Shown here: positions 23,924 to 32,253 of the stretch, piece after piece
How positions within the stretch are numbered: position 1 is the stretch's first letter
Layout: every line of letters starts with the position of its first letter
Origin: an uncultured Nitrospirota bacterium
GTDB lineage: Bacteria > Nitrospinota > Nitrospinia > CAJXCL01
DNA length: 40,271 nucleotides
Direction: 5' to 3'
NCBI GenBank assembly: GCA_913051775.1
Contig: CAJXCL010000013.1
Coordinates: 1 to 40,271 of the forward strand
Position numbers and translations under genes: made by a program
Notes under the pieces: model-generated
Database searches by the model: none
What the model saw: only the letters and a program-made list of their open reading frames with translations
Told to the model about the DNA's origin: nothing

Positions 23924-24801
23924 TAGTAGATGATTTTATTTAAGGGGTACTCTACAATGCCAGAAGCTCCAGACTCTTTTAATTTAGGAATAATTTCCCT
24001 GACCTCTTTTTCTTCAATGATTGTGTTTATATCCACCCAATCTTGATTGCTCAGTTCCGAGATGGTAGGCTTCTGAAGAGCGGGTAAAATTTTGAGAACA
24101 TTACCCAGGTTCTTTTTCTTTACATTCATCATAAGACCAACCCTTCCTTCAGCCGCTAAAGCTCCTTTGAGTAGCATAACAATTATATCTACTTTTTTCT
24201 TTTTCCAAGGGTCTTTGTAAGAATCTTTGTTAACAATAAATTTTGTATTGGATTGCAACACAGTATCCACAATTCTCAGGCCATTGGCTCTTAAAGAACT
24301 TCCTGTTTCGGTAACTTCCACAATAGCATCCACAAGGTTTGGGGCTTTTACTTCTGTAGCTCCCCATGAAAATTCAACATGTGCTTTAACACCATGTTTT
24401 TTTAAATAGCCGGATGTAAGGTTTACTGCCTCTGTGGCAATTCTTTTCCCTTCAAGGTCTTTTGCCGATTGAATATCTGAGTTATCAGGAACTGCAAGGA
24501 CCCAGCGAACGGGTTTTGAACTTACTTTGGAATAAACCATATCTGCAATCTCTTCTACAGACGCATTGTTTTCTACAATCCAGTCTTTTCCCGTCAAGCC
24601 CGCATCTAGGACACCCTGCTCAACATAACGTGCCATTTCCTGGGCTCTTATGAGTAAACATTCTATTTCGCTGTCATCAATGACCGGTGTATAAGAGCGG
24701 CTGCTAAAAATAAGGCTATAGCCAGCTTTTGCAAACAGCCGTGCCGTTGCTTCCTGCAAACTTCCTTTTGGAATTCCTAATTTTAATACATTTTTACTCA
24801 T
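23923..24801 (-). CDS. hisG: ATP phosphoribosyltransferase, long form
   Basis: 292 aa. First step of histidine synthesis (ATP + PRPP). The start [18 protein letters not shown], the [11 protein letters not shown] loop and the PRPP-binding region [17 protein letters not shown] are canonical. The last 75 residues ([22 protein letters not shown]) form the HisG_C regulatory domain, typical of the long, histidine-inhibited type that does not need HisZ. Its start overlaps the hisI stop as ATGA. Confidence 0.95.
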   Translation of the reverse strand: MSKNVLKLGIPKGSLQEATARLFAKAGYSLIFSSRSYTPVIDDSEIECLLIRAQEMARYVEQGVLDAGLTGKDWIVENNASVEEIADMVYSKVSSKPVRWVLAVPDNSDIQSAKDLEGKRIATEAVNLTSGYLKKHGVKAHVEFSWGATEVKAPNLVDAIVEVTETGSSLRANGLRIVDTVLQSNTKFIVNKDSYKDPWKKKKVDIIVMLLKGALAAEGRVGLMMNVKKKNLGNVLKILPALQKPTISELSNQDWVDINTIIEEKEVREIIPKLKESGASGIVEYPLNKIIY

Positions 24802-25169
24802 TTATAAACTTTCTCCGGATCGAATATTTTTTCTCCGATGATTTTTAATTTTCCATTTAATTTCCTATAAAAACAGCTTTTATAACCTGTATGACATGCA
24901 GCACCGCCAACCTGCTCGACTTTTAATATAAGAGTATCTTCATCGCAATCCACATAAATTTCCTTTACATTCTGGACATTTCCGCTTTGTTCGCCCTTTA
25001 ACCATAATTTATTTCTTGAGCGACTGTAATAGCAGGCTCTCCCTGTTTCCAGGGTTTTATCCCATGCTTCTTGATTCATAAACGCAAGCATCAGGACTTC
25101 CCCAGATTCAAAATCCTGAGCAATCACAGGAATTAATCCATTCATTTTTTCAAAATTTAGTTTTACCAT
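24798..25169 (-). CDS. hisI: Phosphoribosyl-AMP cyclohydrolase
   Basis: 123 aa. Opens the purine ring of PR-AMP, step 3 of histidine synthesis. Signature [19 protein letters not shown], metal-binding DCDEDTL and the CHTGYKSCF cysteines are all visible. It is the stand-alone cyclohydrolase without the HisE domain. It forms a tightly coupled unit hisI-hisG-coiled-coil protein; the other his genes are elsewhere. Confidence 0.95.
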   Translation of the reverse strand: MVKLNFEKMNGLIPVIAQDFESGEVLMLAFMNQEAWDKTLETGRACYYSRSRNKLWLKGEQSGNVQNVKEIYVDCDEDTLILKVEQVGGAACHTGYKSCFYRKLNGKLKIIGEKIFDPEKVYK

Positions 25170-25566
25170 CTATTCCATTCTAAAGGGGAAGTGCAGAAGG
25201 ATCAGTTACAAGAAAAATCTATTCCCTGGCGGATAATTCATCCTATTCCCATTTACTATCTTTTTGGCTAGATTTTAAAATTAGGTTAATAGTATATAGT
25301 ATTTCCTGATAAAAAGTTAGATAAAATAAAATATTACAGTTAGTATGTCAAATTATTTATTTCAATATATAAAACCTGGATCTAGGGGCCAGGTCAGAGT
25401 TAATAAACTATGTTCTGTCGGGTCATTCCCTAATGGACTTATTTCTATACCGGCCCATCCGGAACCGAATTATAATTTACCTTGTTATGGATTTCGAATC
25501 CGTAATAGAATGCAGATATTTTAATATTTGTTAATATCGGTCTAAATTATTTCTAAGAGATAGAAA
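25170..25566. other. 397-bp divergent intergenic region
   Basis: Upstream of both hisI and the carboxyspermidine dehydrogenase. It holds one small open frame (25345-25524) and a short CCTGG/CCAGG stem near 25376-25394. No other structure found. Confidence 0.5.
25345..25524 (+). CDS. Possible 59-aa protein
   Basis: ATG 25345 to TAA 25524. It carries VRVNKLCSVGSFPNGLISIP and CYGFRIRNRM, a composition closer to real protein than to random AT-rich frames. No clear ribosome site and no family recognised. The frame could also be a C-terminal relic of a larger gene. Confidence 0.25.
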   Translation: MSNYLFQYIKPGSRGQVRVNKLCSVGSFPNGLISIPAHPEPNYNLPCYGFRIRNRMQIF

Positions 25567-26742
25567 ATTAGCAGAGTACTTATAATTGGGGCAGGTGGTG
25601 TTGGTGCCGTTGTGGTGCATAAATGCGCTAAGGTACCAGAAGTATTTTCTGAAATATGCTTAGCCAGTCGGACATTAGAAAAATGTGAAAGAATAAAAAA
25701 ACAGATTGGCAGGTCTATAGAGGTTGCAGAGGTAGACGCAGACAATCAAAATGAGGTAATCGGACTGATTAATCGCTTTAGACCCGATATTGTCATTAAT
25801 GTTGCCCTGCCATACCAAGATATTTCTATTATGGAAGCCTGTTTAGCAACAGGAGTTGACTACCTTGATACTGCTAATTATGAACCCCCTGACGATCCTA
25901 AATTCTGTTACAAATGGCAATGGGATTATCATGATCGTTTCAAAGAAAAGGGGATTATGGCTTTATTAGGTTGCGGGTTTGATCCAGGGGTAACCAACAT
26001 ATTTTGCGCTCATGCCAAAAAGGAACATTTCGATGAAATTCATTATATTGATATTCTTGATTGCAATGCCGGGGATCATGGTTATGCCTTTGCGACAAAC
26101 TTCAACCCCGAGATCAATATTCGTGAGGTGACTGCTAAAGGAAAGTTTTATGAAAATGGCGAATGGAAAGAAACAGATCCTTTGACTGTACACAAAATAT
26201 TTGATTTTCCTTCGATTGGTCCGAGGAAGGCTTATTTGATGTATCACGAAGAATTGGAATCTCTTGTAAAAAATTTACCTGAAATGAAACGTATTCGTTT
26301 TTGGATGACCTTTTCGGATAGCTATCTGGATCATTTGAAAGTACTTCAAAACGTGGGCATGACCCAAATTGATCCGGTTGAATTTGGGGGAAAGAAAATA
26401 GTCCCATTGAAATTTCTTAAAGCTGTGCTCCCTAATCCAGCTTCTTTAGGCGCTCATTATAAAGGCAAGACTTGCATCGGATGCCTGATTGAAGGAATTA
26501 AAGACGGCCAGAATAAAAAAATATATATCTATAATATTTCTGATCATGAAGTATGCTATAAAGAAGTTAAGGCTCAGGCAGTTTCTTACACAACTGGTGT
26601 GCCGGCAATGATCGGGGCTATGCTTATGGTGACTAATGTTTGGCAAGCAAAAGGTGTGTTTAATTTGGAAGAATTCAATCCTACTCCTTTTATGGAAAAA
26701 CTGAATTTTTATGGATTGCCCTGGATAGAAAAAAAAATATAA
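25567..26742 (+). CDS. Carboxy(nor)spermidine dehydrogenase, apparent ATT start
   Basis: 391 aa if begun at ATT 25567. It condenses putrescine (or diaminopropane) with aspartate semialdehyde to carboxy(nor)spermidine using NADPH. The first residues SRVLIIGAGGVGAVVVHKC are the Rossmann nucleotide loop; then ICLASRTLEKC, LDTANYEP, GCGFDPGVTNIF and DCNAGDHG match the saccharopine-dehydrogenase-like CASDH family. The first usual start (GTG 25612) would delete the GxGGxG loop, and a TAG stop lies just before ATT. AAGAGA six bases before ATT is a weak ribosome site. The gene precedes the partner decarboxylase. Confidence 0.88.
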   Translation: MSRVLIIGAGGVGAVVVHKCAKVPEVFSEICLASRTLEKCERIKKQIGRSIEVAEVDADNQNEVIGLINRFRPDIVINVALPYQDISIMEACLATGVDYLDTANYEPPDDPKFCYKWQWDYHDRFKEKGIMALLGCGFDPGVTNIFCAHAKKEHFDEIHYIDILDCNAGDHGYAFATNFNPEINIREVTAKGKFYENGEWKETDPLTVHKIFDFPSIGPRKAYLMYHEELESLVKNLPEMKRIRFWMTFSDSYLDHLKVLQNVGMTQIDPVEFGGKKIVPLKFLKAVLPNPASLGAHYKGKTCIGCLIEGIKDGQNKKIYIYNISDHEVCYKEVKAQAVSYTTGVPAMIGAMLMVTNVWQAKGVFNLEEFNPTPFMEKLNFYGLPWIEKKI

Positions 26743-26788
26743 ATTTTTTTATTTGATCAGCGTTCTCTACGGCAAAATGTTACAAAAT

Positions 26789-27949
26789 ATGAAAATAGAT
26801 TTAAACAAGATACCAACTCCTTGTTATATTTGCGATGAATGCGCATTAGAGCGTAACCTGAGGGTGCTGGGTTCTGTTCAGGAAAAAAGTGCTTGTAAAA
26901 TAATACTGGCACTGAAGGGCTTCGCGATGTTCAGCATGTTTCCTCTTATACGGAAACATCTCAAAGGAACTGCTGTTAGTTCATTGGACGAGGCACGGTT
27001 GGGTTTTGAAGAATTTGGTGCTGAGGTGCACGTATATGCGCCGGCTTATAAAGATGATGAATTTGAAAGTTTATTATCGTACGCGGACCACATAAGTTTT
27101 AATTCTTTTTCACAATGGCGTCGATTCAAGCCAATAATCTCTAAATATAAAAAGAAAAAAATTGAACGTGGCATTCGGATTAATCCTCAGCATTCCGAAG
27201 TAAAATACCCCATTTATGATCCGTGCAGCAAACATTCCCGCTTGGGCGTAACTGCTGAACAGTTTAAAGATGAGGATTTGGATGGCATATCAGGCTTACA
27301 TTTTCACAATCTTTGCGGACTTAACGCTGATGCCCTTGAACGTACTTTGAAAGTTCTTGAGGCAAATTTTGGACATTACATCAAACAAATGAAATGGATG
27401 AACTTTGGAGGCGGACATCACATTACCAGAGAAGATTACGACATTGACAAACTATGCGAACTGATTATTGATTTCAAGGAACGTTATCAAGTGGATATTT
27501 ATCTGGAACCAGGAGAAGCAGTTGTGCTGAACGCTGGAGTGCTGGCAGCTTCGGTACTGGATATTATCCATAATGAAATGGATGTCGCTATTCTTGATAC
27601 ATCAGCCGCCGCCCATATGCCGGATGTAATAGAAATGCCTTATAAACCTAAAATACTTGGCGCATCTTCAACCGGCAACGAGCATCCAGTTACGAGTAAC
27701 AAGTATATCTACAAGCTTACCGGGCTGACCTGTCTAGCCGGAGACGTGATAGGAGATTATTCTTTCCCTGAGCCTCTACAAGTTGGATCAAAATTAATTT
27801 TTCTAGATATGGCTCATTACACGATGGTTAAAAACAACGCCTTTAACGGTATTCGCCTTCCATCTATAGCTATTTGCAACTCAAAGACCGGGCAAGTACG
27901 AGTTGTCAAAGAATTCAGGCATGAAGATTATAAGAATAGATTGTCTTAA
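26789..27949 (+). CDS. nspC: Carboxynorspermidine decarboxylase
   Basis: 386 aa from ATG 26789 (MKIDLNKIPTPCYICDE). PLP enzyme of the alanine-racemase-fold group; decarboxylates carboxy(nor)spermidine to (nor)spermidine. Lys43 (ALKGFAMFSMF) is the PLP lysine; RGIRINPQHSEV, HFHNLCGLNADA, NFGGGHHI, LEPGEAVV and LDTSAAAHMPDV are typical. Longer starts at TTG 26753 and ATG 26777 exist, but alignment with the family favours 26789. It follows the dehydrogenase closely on the same strand, so the two form a polyamine operon. Confidence 0.93.
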   Translation: MKIDLNKIPTPCYICDECALERNLRVLGSVQEKSACKIILALKGFAMFSMFPLIRKHLKGTAVSSLDEARLGFEEFGAEVHVYAPAYKDDEFESLLSYADHISFNSFSQWRRFKPIISKYKKKKIERGIRINPQHSEVKYPIYDPCSKHSRLGVTAEQFKDEDLDGISGLHFHNLCGLNADALERTLKVLEANFGHYIKQMKWMNFGGGHHITREDYDIDKLCELIIDFKERYQVDIYLEPGEAVVLNAGVLAASVLDIIHNEMDVAILDTSAAAHMPDVIEMPYKPKILGASSTGNEHPVTSNKYIYKLTGLTCLAGDVIGDYSFPEPLQVGSKLIFLDMAHYTMVKNNAFNGIRLPSIAICNSKTGQVRVVKEFRHEDYKNRLS

Positions 27950-28000
27950 AAAAAATAGAGTTATGAAGTAACCCGATCTGACACAGGCGCAAATGAATAG

Positions 28001-28020
28001 CCTAGCCGTTTACGGCTGGG
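28001..28020. repeat. Hairpin at left end of IS200-like relic
   Basis: CCTAGCCG-TTTA-CGGCTGGG: an 8-bp stem with one T-G pair and a 4-nt loop, 50 bp before the transposase frame. Subterminal hairpins of this kind are bound by Y1 transposases. Confidence 0.55.
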
Positions 28021-28069
28021 AAATAGAAAAAAATATATTCCCTTTAAGGGCGTTTAAAAGAAACAAGAC

Positions 28070-28501
28070 GTGCCTCATACATTTTACAAAATGTGGATTC
28101 ATTGCGCTTGAAGTGCGCGCATAGGTGTCCACTTATTGCATGAGGAATCCGGGGAAAGGTTTATTCTCATATTAAAAAAAGCTAAATTTGAAGGATATTT
28201 TCTTGATGCAACTAATGGATCAGACTATCATGTCCATTGCTTGTTATCGTTAAATCCTAAATATTCTATTAGCGAAGTTATAAATAAACTTAAAGGTGAG
28301 TCATCTCACTGGATAAACTCATAAAAATTAACAAAAAATCACTTCGCCTGGCAAAATGGATTTTCGGCATTTTCAGTAAGTGAATCCATGGTAGAAAAAA
28401 TTAGGAACTACATTCTTAACCAAAAGCTGCATCATAGCAAACTATCTTTTGCTGGAAAAATAGAAAAATTATTAAAATTGCATAAAGTAAATAAAAAATA
28501 A
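28070..28501 (+). pseudogene. IS200/REP-type Y1 transposase, dead copy
   Basis: One frame of 144 codons with two internal stops: TGA at 28109-28111 (a likely Trp codon, in WIHCA-stop-SARI) and TAA at 28322-28324. Reading through gives PHTFYKMWIH, the HUH-type metal motif YHVHCLLSL, KLKGESSHWIN, then HFAWQNGFSAFSVSES and the catalytic-Tyr helix IRNYILNQKLHH. Both active-site motifs remain, so the inactivation seems recent. The single short open stretch at 28136-28324 should not be called a gene. Confidence 0.88.
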
Positions 28502-28584
28502 GGACCTAAATACACTTAAATAGATCTCACTTACTAATCCAACCCATAAATGGATAGGCTGTTTTAAAATTTTCAATCTACAGT

Positions 28585-29499
28585 TTAAAATATTCCCCTA
28601 TCTTTCAAAAAAGCAATACCCTGTTTTGCATCGACTGGATTTACTTTCTGGTTAATTTCCATAACTCGGATAGTTTCCGGCTTTAAATAAGATTTTACCA
28701 TGTCAAAATCTACTGTACCACACCCGGGCGCATTATGGTCATTGTATCCATTGAGTACATCGTGCAAATGGACACCGATTAAGTGATTGTGAAATGTTTT
28801 TAATAACCTCTCCTGTGAAATTCCAAACAGTGTTTCATTTACTTGAGCATGGCCGGTATCGTGCCAGTAAGCAAGCTTACTGCCGTTAAAGCTGCTGAAG
28901 ATGGTTTTGAGTTCATTCATGTCAGGGAACTCAAAGAAGTAATATCTGTTTTCCAGCCCCACATCTATACCGAGTTTTTCTGCTTCTTTATTAATTTCAT
29001 CAAGACTCTTGAACAAAGCCTCGAAACTTTTTCCTTTGTTTGTTGTACGGTTTTGTGATATCTCTCGCAAAGATATTTCTGCTTCCCTCGAATGAATTTT
29101 TCCTTCGTCATAAAATTTTTTCATTATATTAATTGGTTCATCACCCGGTATACGTCCACAATGAAGTATGATCACACGCGCTCCAATATCCGCGGCATTT
29201 CGCAATGTCTGTTTAACTTGATCTACTCCGCGCACCCTTTTTTCTTCTTCCATATCGCTTATTAAATACTCTTCGGCTCCCCTAACTCTGCCCTGAGGAG
29301 AAGGGCAGACAGCATGCATACTAATAATTTTTATTCCCCAGGCAGAACAATTTTTTTTTATTTCTTCAAAGGCTTCGCTCAAAATTCGAAATTCCAGTTC
29401 CAGCATACTCATACCGGTTTTTTTCATTGTTTCTATTAGTACTTTCGCGTTACTGGTTAGACCGGAACGCCAGCAAGTTGATATGGCACAAATGCTCAT
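28585..29499 (-). CDS. Sugar-phosphate isomerase/epimerase-like TIM-barrel protein
   Basis: 304 aa of the AP-endonuclease-2/xylose-isomerase-like family. Metal-ligand candidates are in the usual order: H in ISMHA, H in IILHCG, E in GLENRY, D and H in WHDTGHA, H in VHLHDVLNGYNDH and E in RVMEIN. No signal peptide. It stands alone, convergent to the polyamine genes' strand. Substrate cannot be assigned; an endonuclease IV role is unlikely because the ending sequence differs. Confidence 0.8.
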   Translation of the reverse strand: MSICAISTCWRSGLTSNAKVLIETMKKTGMSMLELEFRILSEAFEEIKKNCSAWGIKIISMHAVCPSPQGRVRGAEEYLISDMEEEKRVRGVDQVKQTLRNAADIGARVIILHCGRIPGDEPINIMKKFYDEGKIHSREAEISLREISQNRTTNKGKSFEALFKSLDEINKEAEKLGIDVGLENRYYFFEFPDMNELKTIFSSFNGSKLAYWHDTGHAQVNETLFGISQERLLKTFHNHLIGVHLHDVLNGYNDHNAPGCGTVDFDMVKSYLKPETIRVMEINQKVNPVDAKQGIAFLKDRGIF

Positions 29500-29634
29500 A
29501 ATATTTAAAAATTATTTGGACGAAGATTTTCTAAAATAAAAAACTATCTCATCAAGTTGGCCTATTATACATTATAAAATGTGCTACAATTAAATCTATA
29601 AGAATTTTATGAGTCAAGCGTTAAGGAGATTTCA

Positions 29635-30825
29635 GTGAAATATATTGTTTTATTGGGAGATGGGATGCCGGACTACCCTCTGCCTGATCATGATAATAAA
29701 ACCCCGTTGCAAATAGCCAATACACCTAATATGGATTTTTTGTCGAAGAACGGAATCACTGGTGGAATAAAAACAATTCCTGATGGCTTTCCTCCGGGAA
29801 GCGATGTGTCAAATCTGTCTGTCTTTGGATATGATCCTGAGCTTTATTATACAGGGCGTTCTCCTTTGGAAGCGGCAAGTATGGGTGTTGATCTAGGTTC
29901 CGGGGATATAGCCTTCCGTTGTAACCTTGTTACCCTGAAACCGGTTATGAATGATCTTGTTATGGATGATTATTCCGCCGGACATATTTCTTCTGAAGAA
30001 GCAAAAGAATTAATCAATTTTCTTAATAGTAAATTAGGGAATGAAAATTACACTTTTTATCCCGGCGTTAGTTACCGTCATCTCATGGTTTGGAAGGGCG
30101 GAAAAGAAAATATGGATTTGGCTCCGCCTCATGATTTGACGGGCAAGGGGATAAAGGATTTTATTTTACCCCGACGTGATGAGATTATAGAACTGCTGAA
30201 TAGTTCACAAATGCTTTTAAAAAACCATACTGTAAATCTCAAAAGAGCAGGGGAGGGGAAAAGACCGGCGAATAGCATATGGCTCTGGGGAAGCGGGAAA
30301 AAACCTGCCATGCCAAACCTGAAAAAGATGTACGGTCTTGAAGGAGCAGTAATCTCAGCCGTGGACCTTTTAAAAGGGATCGGCATTTATGCCGGGCTTG
30401 ACGCGATAAACGTACCAGGAGCCACAGGGTATATCGATACGAATTATGAAGGAAAAGTAAACAGCGCTTTAAAAGTTCTTGAAGAAAAAAATTTCGTTTA
30501 CATACATGTGGAAGCCGCTGATGAAACTTCGCATGAGGGAAGTTTTGAAAATAAGATAAAGGCCATTGAAGATTTTGACTCTAAGGTTGTTGGAAAAATT
30601 CTTAAGGGAATAAAAGGATATAAAAAATACAAAGTTCTTTTAACTTCAGATCATCCCACCCCCCTGAATCTTATGACCCATAGTTCTGAAAATGTTCCTT
30701 TTGCTATTTATTCTCCGGATATGAATGGAGATAAAACTATCTCATTTAGCGAAGATTTGATTAAAGAGGGTTCAAAGAATTTTGAAAAAGGATTTGAAAT
30801 GATGGAGTATTTTGTTCGCGGGTAA
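29635..30825 (+). CDS. ApgM-family metalloenzyme, likely homoserine kinase
   Basis: 396 aa, GTG start after AAGGAGAT. Alkaline-phosphatase superfamily, cofactor-independent phosphoglycerate mutase (archaeal type): metal and nucleophile region LLGDGMPDYPL, then PPGSDVSNLSVFGYDP, HVEAADETSHEGS and TSDHPTPL. Some bacterial members of this family act as homoserine kinase; a Bacteroides example has been shown experimentally. Here it ends 6 bp before aspartokinase, which strongly favours the homoserine (threonine) role. I see no ordinary ThrB in the window. Phosphoglycerate mutase remains the alternative. Confidence 0.85.
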   Translation: MKYIVLLGDGMPDYPLPDHDNKTPLQIANTPNMDFLSKNGITGGIKTIPDGFPPGSDVSNLSVFGYDPELYYTGRSPLEAASMGVDLGSGDIAFRCNLVTLKPVMNDLVMDDYSAGHISSEEAKELINFLNSKLGNENYTFYPGVSYRHLMVWKGGKENMDLAPPHDLTGKGIKDFILPRRDEIIELLNSSQMLLKNHTVNLKRAGEGKRPANSIWLWGSGKKPAMPNLKKMYGLEGAVISAVDLLKGIGIYAGLDAINVPGATGYIDTNYEGKVNSALKVLEEKNFVYIHVEAADETSHEGSFENKIKAIEDFDSKVVGKILKGIKGYKKYKVLLTSDHPTPLNLMTHSSENVPFAIYSPDMNGDKTISFSEDLIKEGSKNFEKGFEMMEYFVRG

Positions 30826-30831
30826 AATCAA

Positions 30832-32061
30832 ATGAGATTAATTGTGCAAAAATATGGAGGTACTTCCGTAGGAAGCGTCGAGCGCATTAAAGAAGTGGCC
30901 AAAAAAATAGTAGCGTCTAAAAAGGATGGACTGGATATTGTTGTGGTTGTATCTGCTATGGGAGGTGAAACGGACAAGCTTGTAGAGATGGCGTATGAAA
31001 TTTCTCCCGAGCCTGGAAAACGTGAAATGGATATGCTTCTTTCTTCCGGAGAAAGAGTGTCGTGCTCACTTCTTGCAATGGCTATTCAAAATATTGGATA
31101 TAAAGCCGCTTCTTTCACGGGCAGACAGGTGGGGATTCTAACGGACAGCGCTCATACGAAGGCACGAATTAAAAAGATTGAGGCGCATAAGATTAATAGG
31201 GCATTTAAAGAAGGTTTAATAGTTATCGTAGCAGGATTCCAGGGAATCGATGAAAAAGAAAATGTGACAACTCTGGGGCGCGGAGGTTCTGATACTTCCG
31301 CAGTAGCTCTGGCCTCTGCTCTAAATGCAGATCTTTGCGAAATATATTCTGATGTTGAAGGTGTATTCACTACAGATCCTAATGTCGAGCCTGAAGCAAG
31401 GAAATTAAATAAAGTTTCTTATGAGGAAATGATGGAGATGGCAAGCTCCGGCGCAAAAATTCTTCAGATTCGTGCGGTTCAATTTGCAAAGAAATATAAT
31501 GTCCCTGTATATGTAAAATCGTCTTTTAAAAAAGGTGATGGAACCTTAGTTACCAAGGAGGATTCTGATATGGAAGAAATTGAAGTATCTGGCATTACTT
31601 ATGATAAAGATGAAGCTAAAGTATCAATAATAGGGGTACCGGATAAACCGGGTATTGCTTCTAAAATATTTAATGTTGTGGCTGATGCAAATATTGTTAT
31701 TGATATGATAATTCAGAATATCAGCCATGAGGGATTGACTGACATCTCATTTACCGTGCCTAAAAACGATGCTAAAAAAAGTTTGGAATTGGCCAAAGTC
31801 GTTGGAAAAGAAATCGCGGCGAAAGATGTGAAGATAGACAAAAATATGTCTAAAATATCTATCATTGGTGCGGGGATGAGGAGCCATTCCGGAATTGCCG
31901 CGAAAATGTTTCGAGTGCTGGCAAAAGAGAATATTAATATTCTTATGATCAGCACGTCGGAAATCAAAATCTCATGCGTTATAAAAAATAAATACACGGA
32001 ATTAGCTGTTAGGGTGCTTCATAAAGCATTTGGGCTTGGAAAAGAAAATAAAAGGAAGTGA
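30832..32061 (+). CDS. lysC: Aspartokinase with two ACT domains
   Basis: 409 aa. First step of lysine, threonine and methionine synthesis. Kinase domain 1-240: KYGGTSVG (7-14), GFQGIDEKENVTTLGRGGSDTSAVAL, YSDVEGVFTTDP. ACT domains follow (about 262-330 and 342-409: VSIIGVPDKPGIASKIFN, ISIIGAGMRSHSGIAAKMF). Length and layout match the B. subtilis AKII type, in which an internal start yields a beta subunit; such a start is present at 31570. It overlaps no gene but lies 6 bp after the ApgM-family gene, so they form an operon. Lysine and/or threonine feedback is expected from the ACT domains. Confidence 0.95.
   Translation: MRLIVQKYGGTSVGSVERIKEVAKKIVASKKDGLDIVVVVSAMGGETDKLVEMAYEISPEPGKREMDMLLSSGERVSCSLLAMAIQNIGYKAASFTGRQVGILTDSAHTKARIKKIEAHKINRAFKEGLIVIVAGFQGIDEKENVTTLGRGGSDTSAVALASALNADLCEIYSDVEGVFTTDPNVEPEARKLNKVSYEEMMEMASSGAKILQIRAVQFAKKYNVPVYVKSSFKKGDGTLVTKEDSDMEEIEVSGITYDKDEAKVSIIGVPDKPGIASKIFNVVADANIVIDMIIQNISHEGLTDISFTVPKNDAKKSLELAKVVGKEIAAKDVKIDKNMSKISIIGAGMRSHSGIAAKMFRVLAKENINILMISTSEIKISCVIKNKYTELAVRVLHKAFGLGKENKRK
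31555..31572 (+). promoter_or_regulatory. Internal ribosome site and start for an aspartokinase beta subunit
   Basis: AAGGAGG (31555-31561), 8 nt, then in-frame ATG 31570, codon 247 of lysC. Translation from here would give a 163-residue protein of the ACT domains only, essentially the size of the B. subtilis beta subunit. The match is the best ribosome site in the window. Confidence 0.7.
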
Positions 32062-32134
32062 GTTGGATTTATACTATTAAACTGTAAAAACTTCTTTTTT
32101 TAGGAATTTTTTTTCTTTTGTTCTCTAGAGAAGA

Positions 32135-32151
32135 AGCCGCTATTTGGTAGC
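32135..32151. terminator. Hairpin between convergent lysC and nucleoside permease genes
   Basis: CCGCTA-TTTGG-TAGCGG forms a perfect 6-bp stem in the 192-bp convergent gap, with T-runs just before it. It could end minus-strand transcripts (A-rich on plus before it means U-rich in neither clear case) or be a REP-like unit; a T-rich, similar stretch lies near 36070-36110. Confidence 0.3.
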
Positions 32152-32253
32152 GGTAACTTGCCGCTTTATGAGATTCTCTTTACAAAATAATATTTGTCGT
32201 ACTAGCCATATATTATTGACATTATCAGGATGTGGATGGGGAGGAGATAATTT

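Larger units (their letters stand above)
27950..28584. other. 635-bp region occupied by a dead IS200-like element
   Basis: It contains a subterminal hairpin (28001-28020), the transposase relic (28070-28501) and a weaker ATCCA...TGGAT stem near 28534-28552. Together these outline an IS200/IS605-type unit of roughly 550 bp. Nothing else is seen. Confidence 0.6.
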
